From Bog-105 sp965277855 (GTDB taxonomy: Bacteria > Acidobacteriota > Terriglobia > Bryobacterales > Bryobacteraceae): a DNA stretch of 64,000 nt. The DNA lies in the NCBI GenBank assembly GCA_965277855.1, contig OZ255847.1, positions 6,768,569 to 6,832,568 on the forward strand, written 5' to 3'. Shown in pieces: positions 15,712 to 24,921 of the stretch. A program made the position numbers and the translations under genes. The notes under the pieces were generated by a model that saw only the letters and a program-made list of their open reading frames with translations, was not told the DNA's origin and searched no databases. How positions within the stretch are numbered: the first letter of the stretch is position 1; every line of letters starts with the position of its first letter.

Positions 15712-17126
15712 TCATTGCCCGACTGTCTTAGCTGCTTGAGGCGCGCTTGAGAACAGCCCTACAAGTCCCTCCAGCAGCGTAGGATGAGTGAGCACGGCAT
15801 CGCGCAAGGCGGTATAAGGAAGTTGAGCGATCATCGCAATCTGGACTGCCCCCATAATTTCTCCAGCCCCGACCCCAAATGCTGTAAACCCAAGAATCTG
15901 GTCGCGCTCCGGGTCGATCAGCGCTTTCATGAAGCCGCGGGTTTCGGAAAGTGTGCGCGTGCGCAACACCGAACTCATTGGGATTTTGGCAAGCTTGTAT
16001 ACGACTCCCTTCGCTTTGGCTTTGTTCTCGCTCAAGCCGATACGCGCTAGCTCCGGGTCAGTGAACAGGCAGAATGGAACCTGGCGTCCTGTCGTAACGC
16101 GGTTGCCGCCCGCAAGATTCTCACGAATGACGCGAAAGTCATCGAAAGCGATGTGCGTGAACTGAGGACTACCGGCACAGTCCCCGATGGCCCAGACGCC
16201 AGGAGATGTGGTCTCCAGCCGCTCGTTGACTTTGATGTATCCCCGGTCCGTCAGCTCGACCCCAGCTAGCTTCAGGCCGATATCTTCCGTATTGGGAGTG
16301 CGGCCGGTGGCGACCAAAAGATGTGTGCCCTCGACGATTCTTTCCGATCCCTCCAACTTAATCATGAGCTTTACTGCTTGGCCGGACTCTCCTGAAACGC
16401 TGGAAAGTCGCGCATTCAGGACAAGCTCGATTCCTTCCTCTTGGAAGAGAGCACGCAAGCCGTCAGAGACATCGTTATCTTCTCTGTGGGCCAAGCGGCT
16501 GTTGCGATCTATCACGGTAACGCGGCTGCCAAACCGGCGAATAGCCTGCGCCAGCTCTAGCCCCACATACCCGCCTCCCAAAACCAGGAGATGTTCCGGA
16601 ATCTCATTTAGTTCCAGCGCCTCGACGTGTGTCAGCGGCCTCGATTCGGCGAGACCGGGAATGGGCTCCCAAGTAGCGCGCGTCCCTGTGCCGATGATGA
16701 CCTTGCTTCCAACGATCCGACGGCTTGTTCCATCGGGCATCGAAACCTCAAGAGTTTTGGGCCCGACAAAACGCCCGGACCCTAAAACCAGTTCCGACCC
16801 GCTTTTTTGGAAATTCTCCAAATGCATGTCGACCAGCCCAGCGACCATCTTGCGTTTGCGGTCACGTACCGCCGGCATGTTGACCGTGAAAGAGTCTTTG
16901 TTGATTCCGAACTCTTCGCTTCTGCGAAAGTAGGATGCGACTTTCGCGCTATGAATCATGTTCTTACTCGGAAGACAGGCGATGTTGGGACAGGAATCAC
17001 CGATATACTTTGCTCGACTACGGCTACGCGCATTCCCTCCCTAGCGAGGGTCCAGGCAACGTACTTGGATCCTTCACCACTTCCCAGGACCACAAGTTCA
17101 TACTGCTCTGCGGGGGCTTGCTTCAC
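15712..17126 (-). pseudogene. Mercuric-reductase/dihydrolipoamide-dehydrogenase-like flavoprotein, frameshifted
   Basis: The GTG at 17126 overlaps the upstream hydrolase stop (GTGA). It opens a frame with YELVVLGSGEGSKYVAWTLA, the FAD-binding start of class I pyridine nucleotide-disulfide oxidoreductases, up to VVEQ at 17010. The frame then changes. In the shifted frame KYIGDSCPNIACLPSKN carries the redox-active CxxxxC and runs directly into the 415-residue remainder (MIHSAKVASYF, VLGGGYVGLELAQAI, GVWAIGDCAGSPQFTH, VLTHPTLLEGL). The C-terminal Cys pair that binds mercury in MerA is absent, and an alanine-rich tail ends the protein. Without frame correction the product lacks both FAD loop and active site. 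It is the last gene of the sigma-54-associated operon. Confidence 0.8.
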
Positions 17127-18091
17127 AAAGTTCCCTTCTCTTTTGAATTGAGGAACTGCTTAACAGCCGAAGGGATCTCTTGAACGTGCGTCTCGAGAGC
17201 GAAATGTCCCGTGTCCAGGAATTGAACCACTGCGCTTGGATTGTCACGCCTGAAAGCCTCCGCGCCTGCAGGAATAAAGAACGGATCGTGCCTGCCCCAG
17301 ATTGCAAGCAGCGGAGGTTTCGATTTCCGGAAGTATTCCTGGAAGGATGGATAAAGCCTGATATTGTTCGCGTAATCGAGAAACAGGTCTAGTTGGATCT
17401 CCATATTGCCAGGTCGTCCAATCATAGCCGCGTCGAGAGTGTAACCCATAGGATCGATCCGCTCTGGGTACGGTACTCCGGCGGTGTACTGCGAACGCAA
17501 ACCGGCCGGGTCAAGCGCTCGACGCACTGCGTCTCGATTTTCGGAGGAAGGTTCCCTCCAATAACGCTGGATGGGAGCCCATGCATCTCCAAGTCCTTCT
17601 TCATAAGCATTCCCGTTTTGCGAAACGATCGCAGTGATGCGCTCGGGGCGGTACATCGCGAGACGGAAGCCCGTAGGGGCGCCGTAGTCGAAAACATACA
17701 GCGCATAGCGCTTTAGTTGTAACGTGTTTGTAAAAACGAGCATGGTCTGCGCCAGCGAGTCGAACGAATACTTATATCCGCGTTCGGGAGGAACTTCTGT
17801 GAACCCGAAACCTGGAAGATCCGGTGCGATGACCCGGTACTGATCGGCGAGGCGCGGAATCAATTCGCGGTATTGGACTGATGAGGTGGGAAAGCCATGG
17901 AGCAGGAGCACAGTTGGCGCGTCCGGCGCACCCGCTTCCCGATAAAAGATCTTTACTCCGTCAGCTTCGATGCGATGGATGGTCGTGAGCGGCACCTGCA
18001 TATTCCTAATTCCAGAATCGGGCTTTGCGGCTGTAACGATTCCGGCGGCAAGCAGACTGCCCCCCTGCGAAAAAAGATTCCTACGAGTCAT
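17123..18091 (-). CDS. Exported alpha/beta hydrolase, haloalkane-dehalogenase/epoxide-hydrolase-like
   Basis: 322 residues from the ATG at 18091, chosen because AAAGGGAGA precedes it and it starts the signal MTRRNLFSQGGSLLAAGIVTAA, an RR-type (Tat-like) leader. An in-frame upstream start at 18208 would bury the leader. The hydrolase core follows: LLLHGFPTSSVQY (oxyanion loop), VIAPDLPGFGFT, and the nucleophile elbow YVFDYGAPTGFRLA. The nucleophile position is Asp rather than Ser, as in dehalogenases and epoxide hydrolases. AIWGRHDPFF and TGHFALETH supply the acid and His. It is coupled by GTGA overlap to the flavoprotein downstream. Confidence 0.85.
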   Translation of the reverse strand: MTRRNLFSQGGSLLAAGIVTAAKPDSGIRNMQVPLTTIHRIEADGVKIFYREAGAPDAPTVLLLHGFPTSSVQYRELIPRLADQYRVIAPDLPGFGFTEVPPERGYKYSFDSLAQTMLVFTNTLQLKRYALYVFDYGAPTGFRLAMYRPERITAIVSQNGNAYEEGLGDAWAPIQRYWREPSSENRDAVRRALDPAGLRSQYTAGVPYPERIDPMGYTLDAAMIGRPGNMEIQLDLFLDYANNIRLYPSFQEYFRKSKPPLLAIWGRHDPFFIPAGAEAFRRDNPSAVVQFLDTGHFALETHVQEIPSAVKQFLNSKEKGTL

Positions 18092-18208
18092 TCTCCCTTT
18101 CTTGGAGATCGATCTGCTGCCCTTGTGAGCATAGCTGGTTATTTTGCTTGCCTTTTGTGCCGGTGAGTTGCGAACGCGGCTTCGACCCGAGGTCGAGCAG
18201 CCTTCCAC

Positions 18209-19054
18209 CTAGCCGCGAAGAAACATGCTGGTGTGTTCGACGAATAACTCTGGATACTGGAATAGAGAACCGTGAGCCGCGTCTGGGTAAAGAATCAATT
18301 GAGCATTGGGCAAATTCTGCTGAAGGTAGAACGAGTTAATCGTGTAAAAGATGATGTCGGACTTACCACCGACGATCAGGACCGGCATCTTGATGTCCTT
18401 CAGATAGGCGAAGCGTTCACCGACAGGCTTGCTCCACTCTTGAAGTGCGGCGAACTGAGCCGGCTGGACCTTGTCATTGATGGGAATGTCTCGATTCTCC
18501 ACGCGCGCATCCCTGCGTTTCAGAAACGCTTTACCTGCCGCCTGGCTTGCGGGCGATGGTGTGAAGAAGCCATCGATCCAGAAATCGTCGAGGTTCCCGT
18601 ATTTGGCCGTGAAGATTTGTTGCGACTCTGGTGTGAGCGGAATGCTGTCTCCGTTGCGAGGTCCACTGCCCACGATCACCAGCTTACGAACCAGGTCTGG
18701 CCGGTCGTGAGCGATCATCTGCGCAATCATTGATCCTATCGAGAAACCCAGGATGTCGACCTTGGTGAGGCCGAGCGCGGTGATGAACGCCGCCGCGTTC
18801 TTCGCCATCTCGGCGAAGGTCTGAGGAACCTCGCCGCTCGAACTAGCCACACCCGCGTTGTTAAATAGTATGACCTCACGGCTTTGAGCAAGACCCTCGG
18901 TAACCGCCGGATCCCAGCTGTCGAGATTGCCGAGAATATGTGGATTGAAGACGAGAGGAACGCCCTCTTTCTTGCCGAAACGACGGTAGGCGAAGCGGAT
19001 GCTATTGGCCTCTACGAATTGGGTAGGTGCCGTTTGAGGGGTGTAGTTGCCCAT
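18209..19054 (-). CDS. Alpha/beta hydrolase (serine type)
   Basis: 281 residues from the ATG at 19054, preceded by AAGGA at the right distance; a 60-residue extension to 19234 is open but looks non-coding. LVFNPHILGNLDSWDPAV is an unusual oxyanion-loop variant (NPHILG in place of HGF/HGG). VILFNNAGVASSSGEVP, the nucleophile elbow DILGFSIGSMIAQMIA, VLIVGGKSDIIF and the His in DAAHGSLFQYP complete the triad. Family members include esterases and chloroperoxidase-like enzymes. It lies within a five-gene same-strand run from 20722 down to 15712. Confidence 0.88.
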   Translation of the reverse strand: MGNYTPQTAPTQFVEANSIRFAYRRFGKKEGVPLVFNPHILGNLDSWDPAVTEGLAQSREVILFNNAGVASSSGEVPQTFAEMAKNAAAFITALGLTKVDILGFSIGSMIAQMIAHDRPDLVRKLVIVGSGPRNGDSIPLTPESQQIFTAKYGNLDDFWIDGFFTPSPASQAAGKAFLKRRDARVENRDIPINDKVQPAQFAALQEWSKPVGERFAYLKDIKMPVLIVGGKSDIIFYTINSFYLQQNLPNAQLILYPDAAHGSLFQYPELFVEHTSMFLRG

Positions 19055-19142
19055 GTCTGTTTTCCTTGAGAAGTGTTGCTGGAGATTGGGACTGCCCTGA
19101 TTCGGGCCGTCCATGTAAGGTTGCGGTCGAGTTAGGGGCGAA

Positions 19143-19892
19143 TCAGACCGCTGTACTCCCGCCGTCGATCGGAAGGTCGATGCCTGCGATGTAACTGCTC
19201 TCATCAGAGGCAAGGAAGAGCGCAGCGGCGGCAATTTCTTCTGGGCGGCCTAGGCGGCCCAGAGGCGTGATGGAGGAGAAGTACTGGCGGGCTTCATCAG
19301 CGGCTTCTTTGGAGTCGAACTGACCATCAATGATGGGTGTTTCAACGGCTCCCGGGCTGATGATATTCACGCGGATCTTGCGATCCTTCAACTCAGTTGT
19401 CCAGGTGCGAACGAACGACCGAAGCGCAGCCTTGGTAGCAGCATAGGTACCGTAGGCAGGGATTCCTTTTACCCATACTCCGGAGCCCGTGAGAATGATG
19501 GAAGCGCCGTCATTCAGATACGGCAGAGCCTTCTGGACAGTGAAGAAGACGCCCCGAGCATTGATGTTAAAGGTTTTGTCAAAGTGCTCTAGTGTGACAG
19601 CAGCCATGGGCAGCCTTTCAACAAACCCGGCGTTGGCAAATAGAATGTCGATTTTGCCCTTTTTTGCAGCTATCTCCGCGTAGAGTTTGTCGAGGTCGCC
19701 GAAATTGGAAACATCGCCCTTGATAGTGGTGACATTGTTCCCGATTTCGGCCATTGCCTTATCGAGCTCAGCCTGGCGGCGGCCTGTAATGAAGACATAA
19801 GCACCCTCCTTGACGAAGCGCTTCGCCGTAGCAAAGCCGATACCGCTGCTGCCGCCTGTGATGACTGCTACTTTTCCCATTAGTGCTGACAT
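19143..19892 (-). CDS. SDR family NAD(P)-dependent oxidoreductase
   Basis: 249 residues from the ATG at 19892, which follows AAAGGAG; the longer frame to 20018 has no signal. It is a classical SDR: VAVITGGSSGIGFATAKRF (cofactor loop), DILFANAGFV, the catalytic Ser/Tyr/Lys in ILTGSGVWVKGIPAYGTYAATKAALRSFVRTW, and RVNIISPGAVETP. TGRRQAEL after beta-2 carries an Arg, suggesting NADP(H) preference. A C-terminal DGGSTAV completes the family fold. The substrate is unknown. It is the second gene of the operon headed at 20722. Confidence 0.92.
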   Translation of the reverse strand: MSALMGKVAVITGGSSGIGFATAKRFVKEGAYVFITGRRQAELDKAMAEIGNNVTTIKGDVSNFGDLDKLYAEIAAKKGKIDILFANAGFVERLPMAAVTLEHFDKTFNINARGVFFTVQKALPYLNDGASIILTGSGVWVKGIPAYGTYAATKAALRSFVRTWTTELKDRKIRVNIISPGAVETPIIDGQFDSKEAADEARQYFSSITPLGRLGRPEEIAAAALFLASDESSYIAGIDLPIDGGSTAV

Positions 19893-19969
19893 GTTTTGTA
19901 CTCCTTTGAAATTCACCGACGTTTGTTTGGGTAAGGCCTGAGTGCCTAGCCCCGGACTGATTGTTGGAG

Positions 19970-20722
19970 CTAAATCCCTGCGCCACCGGAGACAAGGAGG
20001 CTTACTCCGGTGATCCAACGGGCATCATCGGACGCCAGGAAAACGACAGGCAACGCAATGTCGTCCGGGAGACCCGCGCGACCGAGCGGCGTCATCGCCA
20101 CCATTTGGTCCTCGAATGAATTACCGGCCATCCCCGCAGTATGAAGTCCTTCAGTTATGACTAGGCCCGGGTTTACTGCGTTGACGCGAATCTTCCGCCC
20201 ACCGAGTTCCTTGGCCAGACTTTTCGTAATTGAGTCGACGGCGCCTTTGGATCCGGCGTAAACGGAAGCAGTCGGAGGGGCCATCGTGCTGACGACGGAA
20301 CTAAGGTTGATAATGCTTCCACCCGTCTCAGGAAAGAGCGGGAGGGCGGCTTTCGTGACGAGCAGTAAGCCGAGGACGTTGGTGTTGAAATGGCGGCTAA
20401 ACTCTTCCACAGTGACGCTTTCGATTGGTGCGAACGCATAAACGCCGGCATTGTTGACCAGGATGTCAATCTTGCCGTACTTCTGCTTGATCTCATCGAG
20501 GGCCCGCGTGATGTCTTGCGGTTTTGAGAAGTCACCCTGAACAGCTTCGGCTTTGCCCCCAGCGGCGGTGATCCCAGCTACGACCTTATCGGCGCCGGAC
20601 TGGCTAGTCGAGTAATGGACGACGACGGTGGCTCCGGCGGCGGCGAGGTGTTTCGCGATAGCGGCACCGATGCCTTTGGAGGCACCTGTAACAAGTGCAA
20701 TTTTATTCGCGAGCGTATTCAT
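19970..20722 (-). CDS. SDR family oxidoreductase, first gene of a sigma-54-type operon
   Basis: 250 residues from the ATG at 20722 (AAGGATTCACC before it). Motifs: IALVTGASKGIGAAIAKHLAAAG, HYSTSQSGADKV (an NADP-type basic/Ser loop), DILVNNAGVYAF, INLSSVVSTMAPPTASVYAGSKGAVDSITKSLAKEL with the catalytic Ser, Tyr and Lys, and VNAVNPGLVITEG. It resembles glucose-1-dehydrogenase/FabG-like reductases. A near-perfect sigma-54 promoter (20795-20810) lies upstream, pointing into this gene, and a sigma-54 activator is transcribed in the opposite direction from 20961. Four further same-strand genes follow. Confidence 0.92.
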   Translation of the reverse strand: MNTLANKIALVTGASKGIGAAIAKHLAAAGATVVVHYSTSQSGADKVVAGITAAGGKAEAVQGDFSKPQDITRALDEIKQKYGKIDILVNNAGVYAFAPIESVTVEEFSRHFNTNVLGLLLVTKAALPLFPETGGSIINLSSVVSTMAPPTASVYAGSKGAVDSITKSLAKELGGRKIRVNAVNPGLVITEGLHTAGMAGNSFEDQMVAMTPLGRAGLPDDIALPVVFLASDDARWITGVSLLVSGGAGI

Positions 20723-20794
20723 GGTGAATCCTTTTCTGTGCGCCCCGACGTAACATGAGCAACGTCTAAACGAACGCTTACGACGCAACTAAGG

Positions 20795-20810
20795 TGCAAG
20801 CGGAGTGCCA
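20795..20810 (-). promoter_or_regulatory. Strong sigma-54 promoter candidate
   Basis: On the minus strand TGGCACTCCGCTTGCA matches TGGCACG-N4-TTGCA at every position but one, with GG-N10-GC spacing. The predicted start point near 20784 gives a leader of about 60 nt before the SDR ATG at 20722. The divergent gene at 20961 encodes a sigma-54 activator, so activator sites are expected between 20811 and 20960. Confidence 0.8.
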
Positions 20811-20960
20811 TTCCCAAATCGTTGATGTGATTGACTATTCAGCAAAAATTGCCGCTGATATCTCGGCTCTTTCCGAAAACACAGCAAGACGGCGAGAACG
20901 GCTGTTGGATCGCGCGGGCAGCTGCCACGGCGAACTAGCTGCGCTTTTGGCGGCGACTGC

Positions 20961-22826
20961 GTGATTCAATCAAGTAGTTGCCCCATGGATCGAACTTGCG
21001 AGCAGAATACAGCGCCGGACCTGAGGAAATTGCTCGAAGAGTCACAAGGGCGGGGAAACCGCCTCCAAACTCTAATCGATATGATCCCGGCTTTTGCATG
21101 GAGCTGTTCGCCGGATGGCGCCAAGGATTTCCTGAATCAGAGATGGCATGAATACACCGGTCTGGCTCCGGAGGATGCACTCGGGTCGGGATGGAGCGGC
21201 GTTGTTCACCCGGACGACTTAGGGCCATTACAAAAGGACTGGCACCGAATCCTCGTTTCTGGACAGCCAGGCGAGATGGAAGCACGTATCCGCCGCTTCG
21301 ATGGAGAATATCGCTGGTTTCTTATCCGGGCCGTCCCGAACCGCGACGAGCAAGGAACCATTGTCAATTGGTATGGAAGCAATACCGACATTGAAGACCG
21401 TAAGCGGACGGAGGAAAAGCTTCGGCAGAGCGAAACAGAGTTGGAGCAGATCGTCGATACGATCGCGCAACTCGTTCTATTCTTGAGACCGGATGGAAGG
21501 GCTTTACACGCGAATACATTTCTGCTGCAGTACACCGGACTCTCGCCCGAAAACTTAAAGGAGGAAGACTTCCGTAATCGGGTGTTTCATCCAGAAGACG
21601 TGGAGAGGTTGCAAGAGGAACGCAAGCAAGCGCTTCTGCACGGGCTTCCCTTTGAAAACGAACAACGAATGCGGCGCCACGATGGAGTGTACCGCTGGTT
21701 TCTCATTCGTTATAGCGCTTTGCTGGACGCGCAGGGCCGTCCTATGCGCTGGTACGCGGCCGGATTCGACATAGACGATCGAAAGCAGGTCGAGGAGAGG
21801 ACAAGAAACGAGAACTTCGCGCTGCGTGAAGATATTATCCGCTCTTCGATGTTCGAGGAGATCATCGGGTCCTCGGCCGCATTGCGAAAGGTGCTCACAA
21901 ACGTGGAGAGGGTAGCGCCCTCTGACTCCACCGTTCTTATTCTCGGCGAAACCGGCACGGGCAAAGAACTGGTGGCCCGCGCTATCCATCGAATGTCGAA
22001 CCGTTCGACTAAGGCCTTTATACGCGTAAATTGCGCGGCCATTCCGGCCTCCTTGATCGCGTCCGAGCTCTTCGGACACGAGAAAGGCGCGTTTACCGGG
22101 GCCGTGCAGCGGCGTCTTGGGCGTTTCGAAGCGGCAGACGGCGGCACAATCTTCCTGGACGAGATTGGTGATCTTCCTGCCGAGACTCAAATCGCTTTGC
22201 TGAGAGTGCTCCAGGAGCGTGAATTTGAGCGCGTCGGAAGCAGTCATCCAATTCGTGTCAACGTACGAGTCGTCGCGGCTTCCAATCGGAATTTGAAAGC
22301 TGACGTTGCCGTTGGCACGTTCCGACAAGACCTTTTCTATCGGCTGAATGTTTTTCCGATCCAGGTACCCTCCCTCCGGGAGCGACTCGATGACATTCCT
22401 GTCCTTCTCGAATACCTGGTTCAGCGCTATGCCAAGAACGCTGGTAAGCGAATTACAACAGTCTCCAAGAAGACTTTGGATTTGCTTGAAGCGTATGATT
22501 GGCCTGGAAACATTCGCGAATTGCAAAATTTAGTGGAGCGGTCTGTTCTCCTCTGCGATAACGACGTATTCGAAATCGATGAGGCTTGGCTGAAACGAGA
22601 TGTTCCGCCAACGCTCTTCCCAGCGGACAGCCCCCTGTCGAACGGCGCCTTGGCAATCACCCTTGAGGATCGCGAAAGACAATTGATCGAATCTGCTCTG
22701 ATCGAGTGCAACGGTCAGGTCTCGGGACCAAACGGTGCAGCCGCCAAATTAGGAATGCCGCGCCAGACCCTCGACTCGCGGATCGCCAGCTTAAGTATCA
22801 GCAAGCGGCGCTTCAAAACGCACTAG
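20961..22826 (+). CDS. PAS-PAS sigma-54-dependent transcriptional activator
   Basis: 621 residues; the frame opens at a GTG, and an ATG eight codons later (20985) is an equally likely start. Two PAS/PAC repeats (about 35-150 and 160-280) share the tandem HPDD/HPED ... YRWFLIR ... DRK signature of PAS_3 sensors. The AAA+ core follows: Walker A GETGTGKE (329-336), GAFTGA (376-381), Walker B GTIFLDEIGD, then DWPGNIRELQNLVERSV. The Fis-type HTH is NGAAAKLGMPRQTLDSRIASL at the C-terminus. A heme, flavin or small-molecule signal could bind the PAS domains. It is divergent from the operon with the strong sigma-54 promoter, which is its obvious target. Confidence 0.92.
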   Translation: MIQSSSCPMDRTCEQNTAPDLRKLLEESQGRGNRLQTLIDMIPAFAWSCSPDGAKDFLNQRWHEYTGLAPEDALGSGWSGVVHPDDLGPLQKDWHRILVSGQPGEMEARIRRFDGEYRWFLIRAVPNRDEQGTIVNWYGSNTDIEDRKRTEEKLRQSETELEQIVDTIAQLVLFLRPDGRALHANTFLLQYTGLSPENLKEEDFRNRVFHPEDVERLQEERKQALLHGLPFENEQRMRRHDGVYRWFLIRYSALLDAQGRPMRWYAAGFDIDDRKQVEERTRNENFALREDIIRSSMFEEIIGSSAALRKVLTNVERVAPSDSTVLILGETGTGKELVARAIHRMSNRSTKAFIRVNCAAIPASLIASELFGHEKGAFTGAVQRRLGRFEAADGGTIFLDEIGDLPAETQIALLRVLQEREFERVGSSHPIRVNVRVVAASNRNLKADVAVGTFRQDLFYRLNVFPIQVPSLRERLDDIPVLLEYLVQRYAKNAGKRITTVSKKTLDLLEAYDWPGNIRELQNLVERSVLLCDNDVFEIDEAWLKRDVPPTLFPADSPLSNGALAITLEDRERQLIESALIECNGQVSGPNGAAAKLGMPRQTLDSRIASLSISKRRFKTH

Positions 22827-22990
22827 CGACATCGCTGTTGCCCGGGGCAGTCTCAACTCGCGTTTGACGCGTTAAGGCCGATAAGACGGAACCGGCTTCT
22901 GAGAAATCAGCATCTTCCGCTACTCGAGGCTATGAAATCAATTTGTTACGAAAGGACCTCGCGTTGCTTTAGCTAGTAGAGAGTTCCTCA

Positions 22991-23263
22991 ATGTTAATGA
23001 TCGAAAAGAATTCGGACGGACAAGCGACCATCATTCGGTTGATTGGCCGACTGCAATCGGAGCATCTGGCCGAATTGAGAAAACAACTCGAACGCCCTAA
23101 TTCTGTGCTGGACCTAGACGAGGTAACGCTGGTCGATGTCGAGGTAGTGCGATTTTTGAATGTCTGTGAGCGACAGGGCGTCGAACTGCTCCACTGCCCG
23201 CGCTATGTTCGCGAATGGATGAGGCGCGAGCACTTCGAAGAGCAGACTGCGGTCATTCACTAG
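22991..23263 (+). CDS. STAS-like domain protein
   Basis: 90 residues. The pattern MIEKNSDGQATIIRLIGRLQSEHLAELRKQL ... NSVLDLDEVTLVDVEVVRFLNVCERQGVELLHCP follows the beta-alpha order of STAS/anti-sigma-antagonist domains. The conserved DLxxVxxxDxxxVxFL core is present, but there is no Ser at the usual phosphorylation site, where Val-Asp stands instead. It lies 164 bp downstream of the PAS activator on the same strand, and such a pairing suggests a regulatory accessory role. Start codons at 22991 and 22997 are both possible. Confidence 0.6.
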   Translation: MLMIEKNSDGQATIIRLIGRLQSEHLAELRKQLERPNSVLDLDEVTLVDVEVVRFLNVCERQGVELLHCPRYVREWMRREHFEEQTAVIH

Positions 23264-23536
23264 ATTTCGGTTACGAGCAGAGTCAAGGTCTGGCTGAACG
23301 CGAGATGCTGTGCGATAGCGGACGCTGTGCGCACTGTCCCTGCTTGCTGGGAACCGGTTTGACACTTTACTGCACAGTTTGTCGGGGCCTGCCGAGAACG
23401 CGGAATATTCTGAGAAATGGGCATCGAATCAGCCGCAGTCCTCAGATCTTTCATGGACTTAGAAACGGCCATCACAGTGCATGGTTATGGGTTGAAGAGC
23501 TTGATTTACACCGCAGCTCCTCAGAAAAGATAACGC

Positions 23537-24343
23537 ATGAAGCTTTCATACTCATTTCACCATCTCGCTCACCTGGCAAGTATTGGGTTACTCGCTACAG
23601 GCCTCGCTACAAGCCTCCCTACGGTTGTATCCGCTCAGGCCACCTCCAGTCAACATGCCGTTAAGAATGTCCTGCTTGTGCATGGAGCCTGGGCGGATGG
23701 CTCCAGTTGGTCAAAGATTATTCCTCGCCTGACAGAGGCGGGTTTGCATGTCGTTGCGGTCCAGATTCCATTAACTTCTCTGGCCGATGACGTGGCGACT
23801 ACCGAACGCGCAATCGCTCTGGTGAAGGGTCCTGTGTTGCTAGTCGGGCACTCCTACGGTGGCGCAGTCATTACCGAAGCCGGGAACAATGCACAAGTTG
23901 TCGGGCTTGTCTTCGTTTCGGCTTTTGCTCCGGACGAGGGCGAATCCTCGCTATCGCTGGCCACCGCGAATCCCACTCCTGCCGGTGCCACACTCAAGCC
24001 TGATCAATTCGGATTTTTCGAACTCACGCCGCAGGTCGTTGCACGGGACTTTGCTCAAGATCTGTCAGACAGAGAAAAAGACATCTTGACGGCGACCCAA
24101 ATACCCACGGCAGGAGCTGCCTTGGCCGCTACCGCGACGAACCCAGCTTGGAAGAACAAGCCGGATTGGTTCGTTATCGCCGAAGACGATCGTACCGTCT
24201 CACCGCAACTCGAAGAAATGGAAGCGCTGAGGATGCATGCAACCATCATTGCCGTCCCAACCAGTCATGTTGCCATGCTGGCGGCACCTGAAAGAGTCGC
24301 CGAGTTCATCGAAATGGCTGCGGAGACGTTAAGCAACAAGTAA
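23537..24343 (+). CDS. Secreted alpha/beta hydrolase
   Basis: 268 residues. An N-terminal signal peptide (about 1-34, hydrophobic LASIGLLATGLATSLPTVVSAQA) predicts export. The mature part is a compact RsbQ/EstA-like hydrolase: NVLLVHGAWADGSSW (oxyanion loop), the nucleophile elbow LLVGHSYGGAVITEA, FVIAEDDRTV (acid) and PTSHVAMLAAPE (His). Its lid is short. This family is often induced with oxidative or solvent stress genes and is also close to salicylate-esterase-like plant enzymes; the substrate is unknown. It starts a same-strand run with DUF302 and NmrA genes. Confidence 0.9.
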   Translation: MKLSYSFHHLAHLASIGLLATGLATSLPTVVSAQATSSQHAVKNVLLVHGAWADGSSWSKIIPRLTEAGLHVVAVQIPLTSLADDVATTERAIALVKGPVLLVGHSYGGAVITEAGNNAQVVGLVFVSAFAPDEGESSLSLATANPTPAGATLKPDQFGFFELTPQVVARDFAQDLSDREKDILTATQIPTAGAALAATATNPAWKNKPDWFVIAEDDRTVSPQLEEMEALRMHATIIAVPTSHVAMLAAPERVAEFIEMAAETLSNK

Positions 24344-24393
24344 GGTCACGAGCAGATCGGACCGTAGTGAACATTTGCAAAGAAAGGAAATAG

Positions 24394-24888
24394 ATGTCCA
24401 GTACGCAATTCAGTGTCACGCGCTTCAACGTCACTTCTTCCAAGACATTCGAAGACGTTGTATCCCACCTTCACGTAGCCGTGAGGCAGCCCTACTTTGC
24501 TGCCCTGCAACTCGTAATGGAGCGAACCACAACCTACGAAGATTTCGAGATGCTGATCGGGGCGGTTGTTGGTTCATCAGGGTTTATGGAGTTCATTCGT
24601 TTTGACCAGGGGGACGTCTTGCGACGAAAGCACAACGGAAATGCTCCCCAAAGCGTTCGCCTGATTTTAGGAAATCCCGTAATCATGGCGCAAATAGTAG
24701 AGTTGGTGCCCGACGCTGGTTCTTACGCGCCCGTCACAATCTTAATAGATGAACGATCGGATGGGGTTCATGTTTCGTACGACGAGATGACTGGTCTTCT
24801 TGCCCCTTACAAAAATGCAAATGCGTCTTTGATCGCGCGAGATCTGGACACCAAAATCGAGTCGCTAATTACGTCGGCAGCAGCTTAG
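24394..24888 (+). CDS. DUF302-like protein
   Basis: 164 residues, no signal peptide. The pattern FEDVVSHLHVAV, then RLILGNPVIMAQIVELVPDAGSYAPVTILIDE, then VHVSYDEMTGLLAPY is that of DUF302 domains, small alpha/beta proteins of unknown function that may bind a ligand. AAAGGAAA precedes the ATG closely. It lies between the secreted hydrolase and an NmrA-family gene, 51 and 34 bp away, so the three probably form one transcript. Sequence quality and length are normal. Confidence 0.75.
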   Translation: MSSTQFSVTRFNVTSSKTFEDVVSHLHVAVRQPYFAALQLVMERTTTYEDFEMLIGAVVGSSGFMEFIRFDQGDVLRRKHNGNAPQSVRLILGNPVIMAQIVELVPDAGSYAPVTILIDERSDGVHVSYDEMTGLLAPYKNANASLIARDLDTKIESLITSAAA

Positions 24889-24921
24889 CCCGGCGTAGAT
24901 CAAGCTCAGGGAGGACGGACG

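Noticed and set aside
22953..22968. Possible sigma-54 promoter before the STAS-like gene
   Set aside because: Spacing GG-N10-GC is right, but the -24 element (AGGACC) is poor and the predicted start would leave almost no leader before the ATG.
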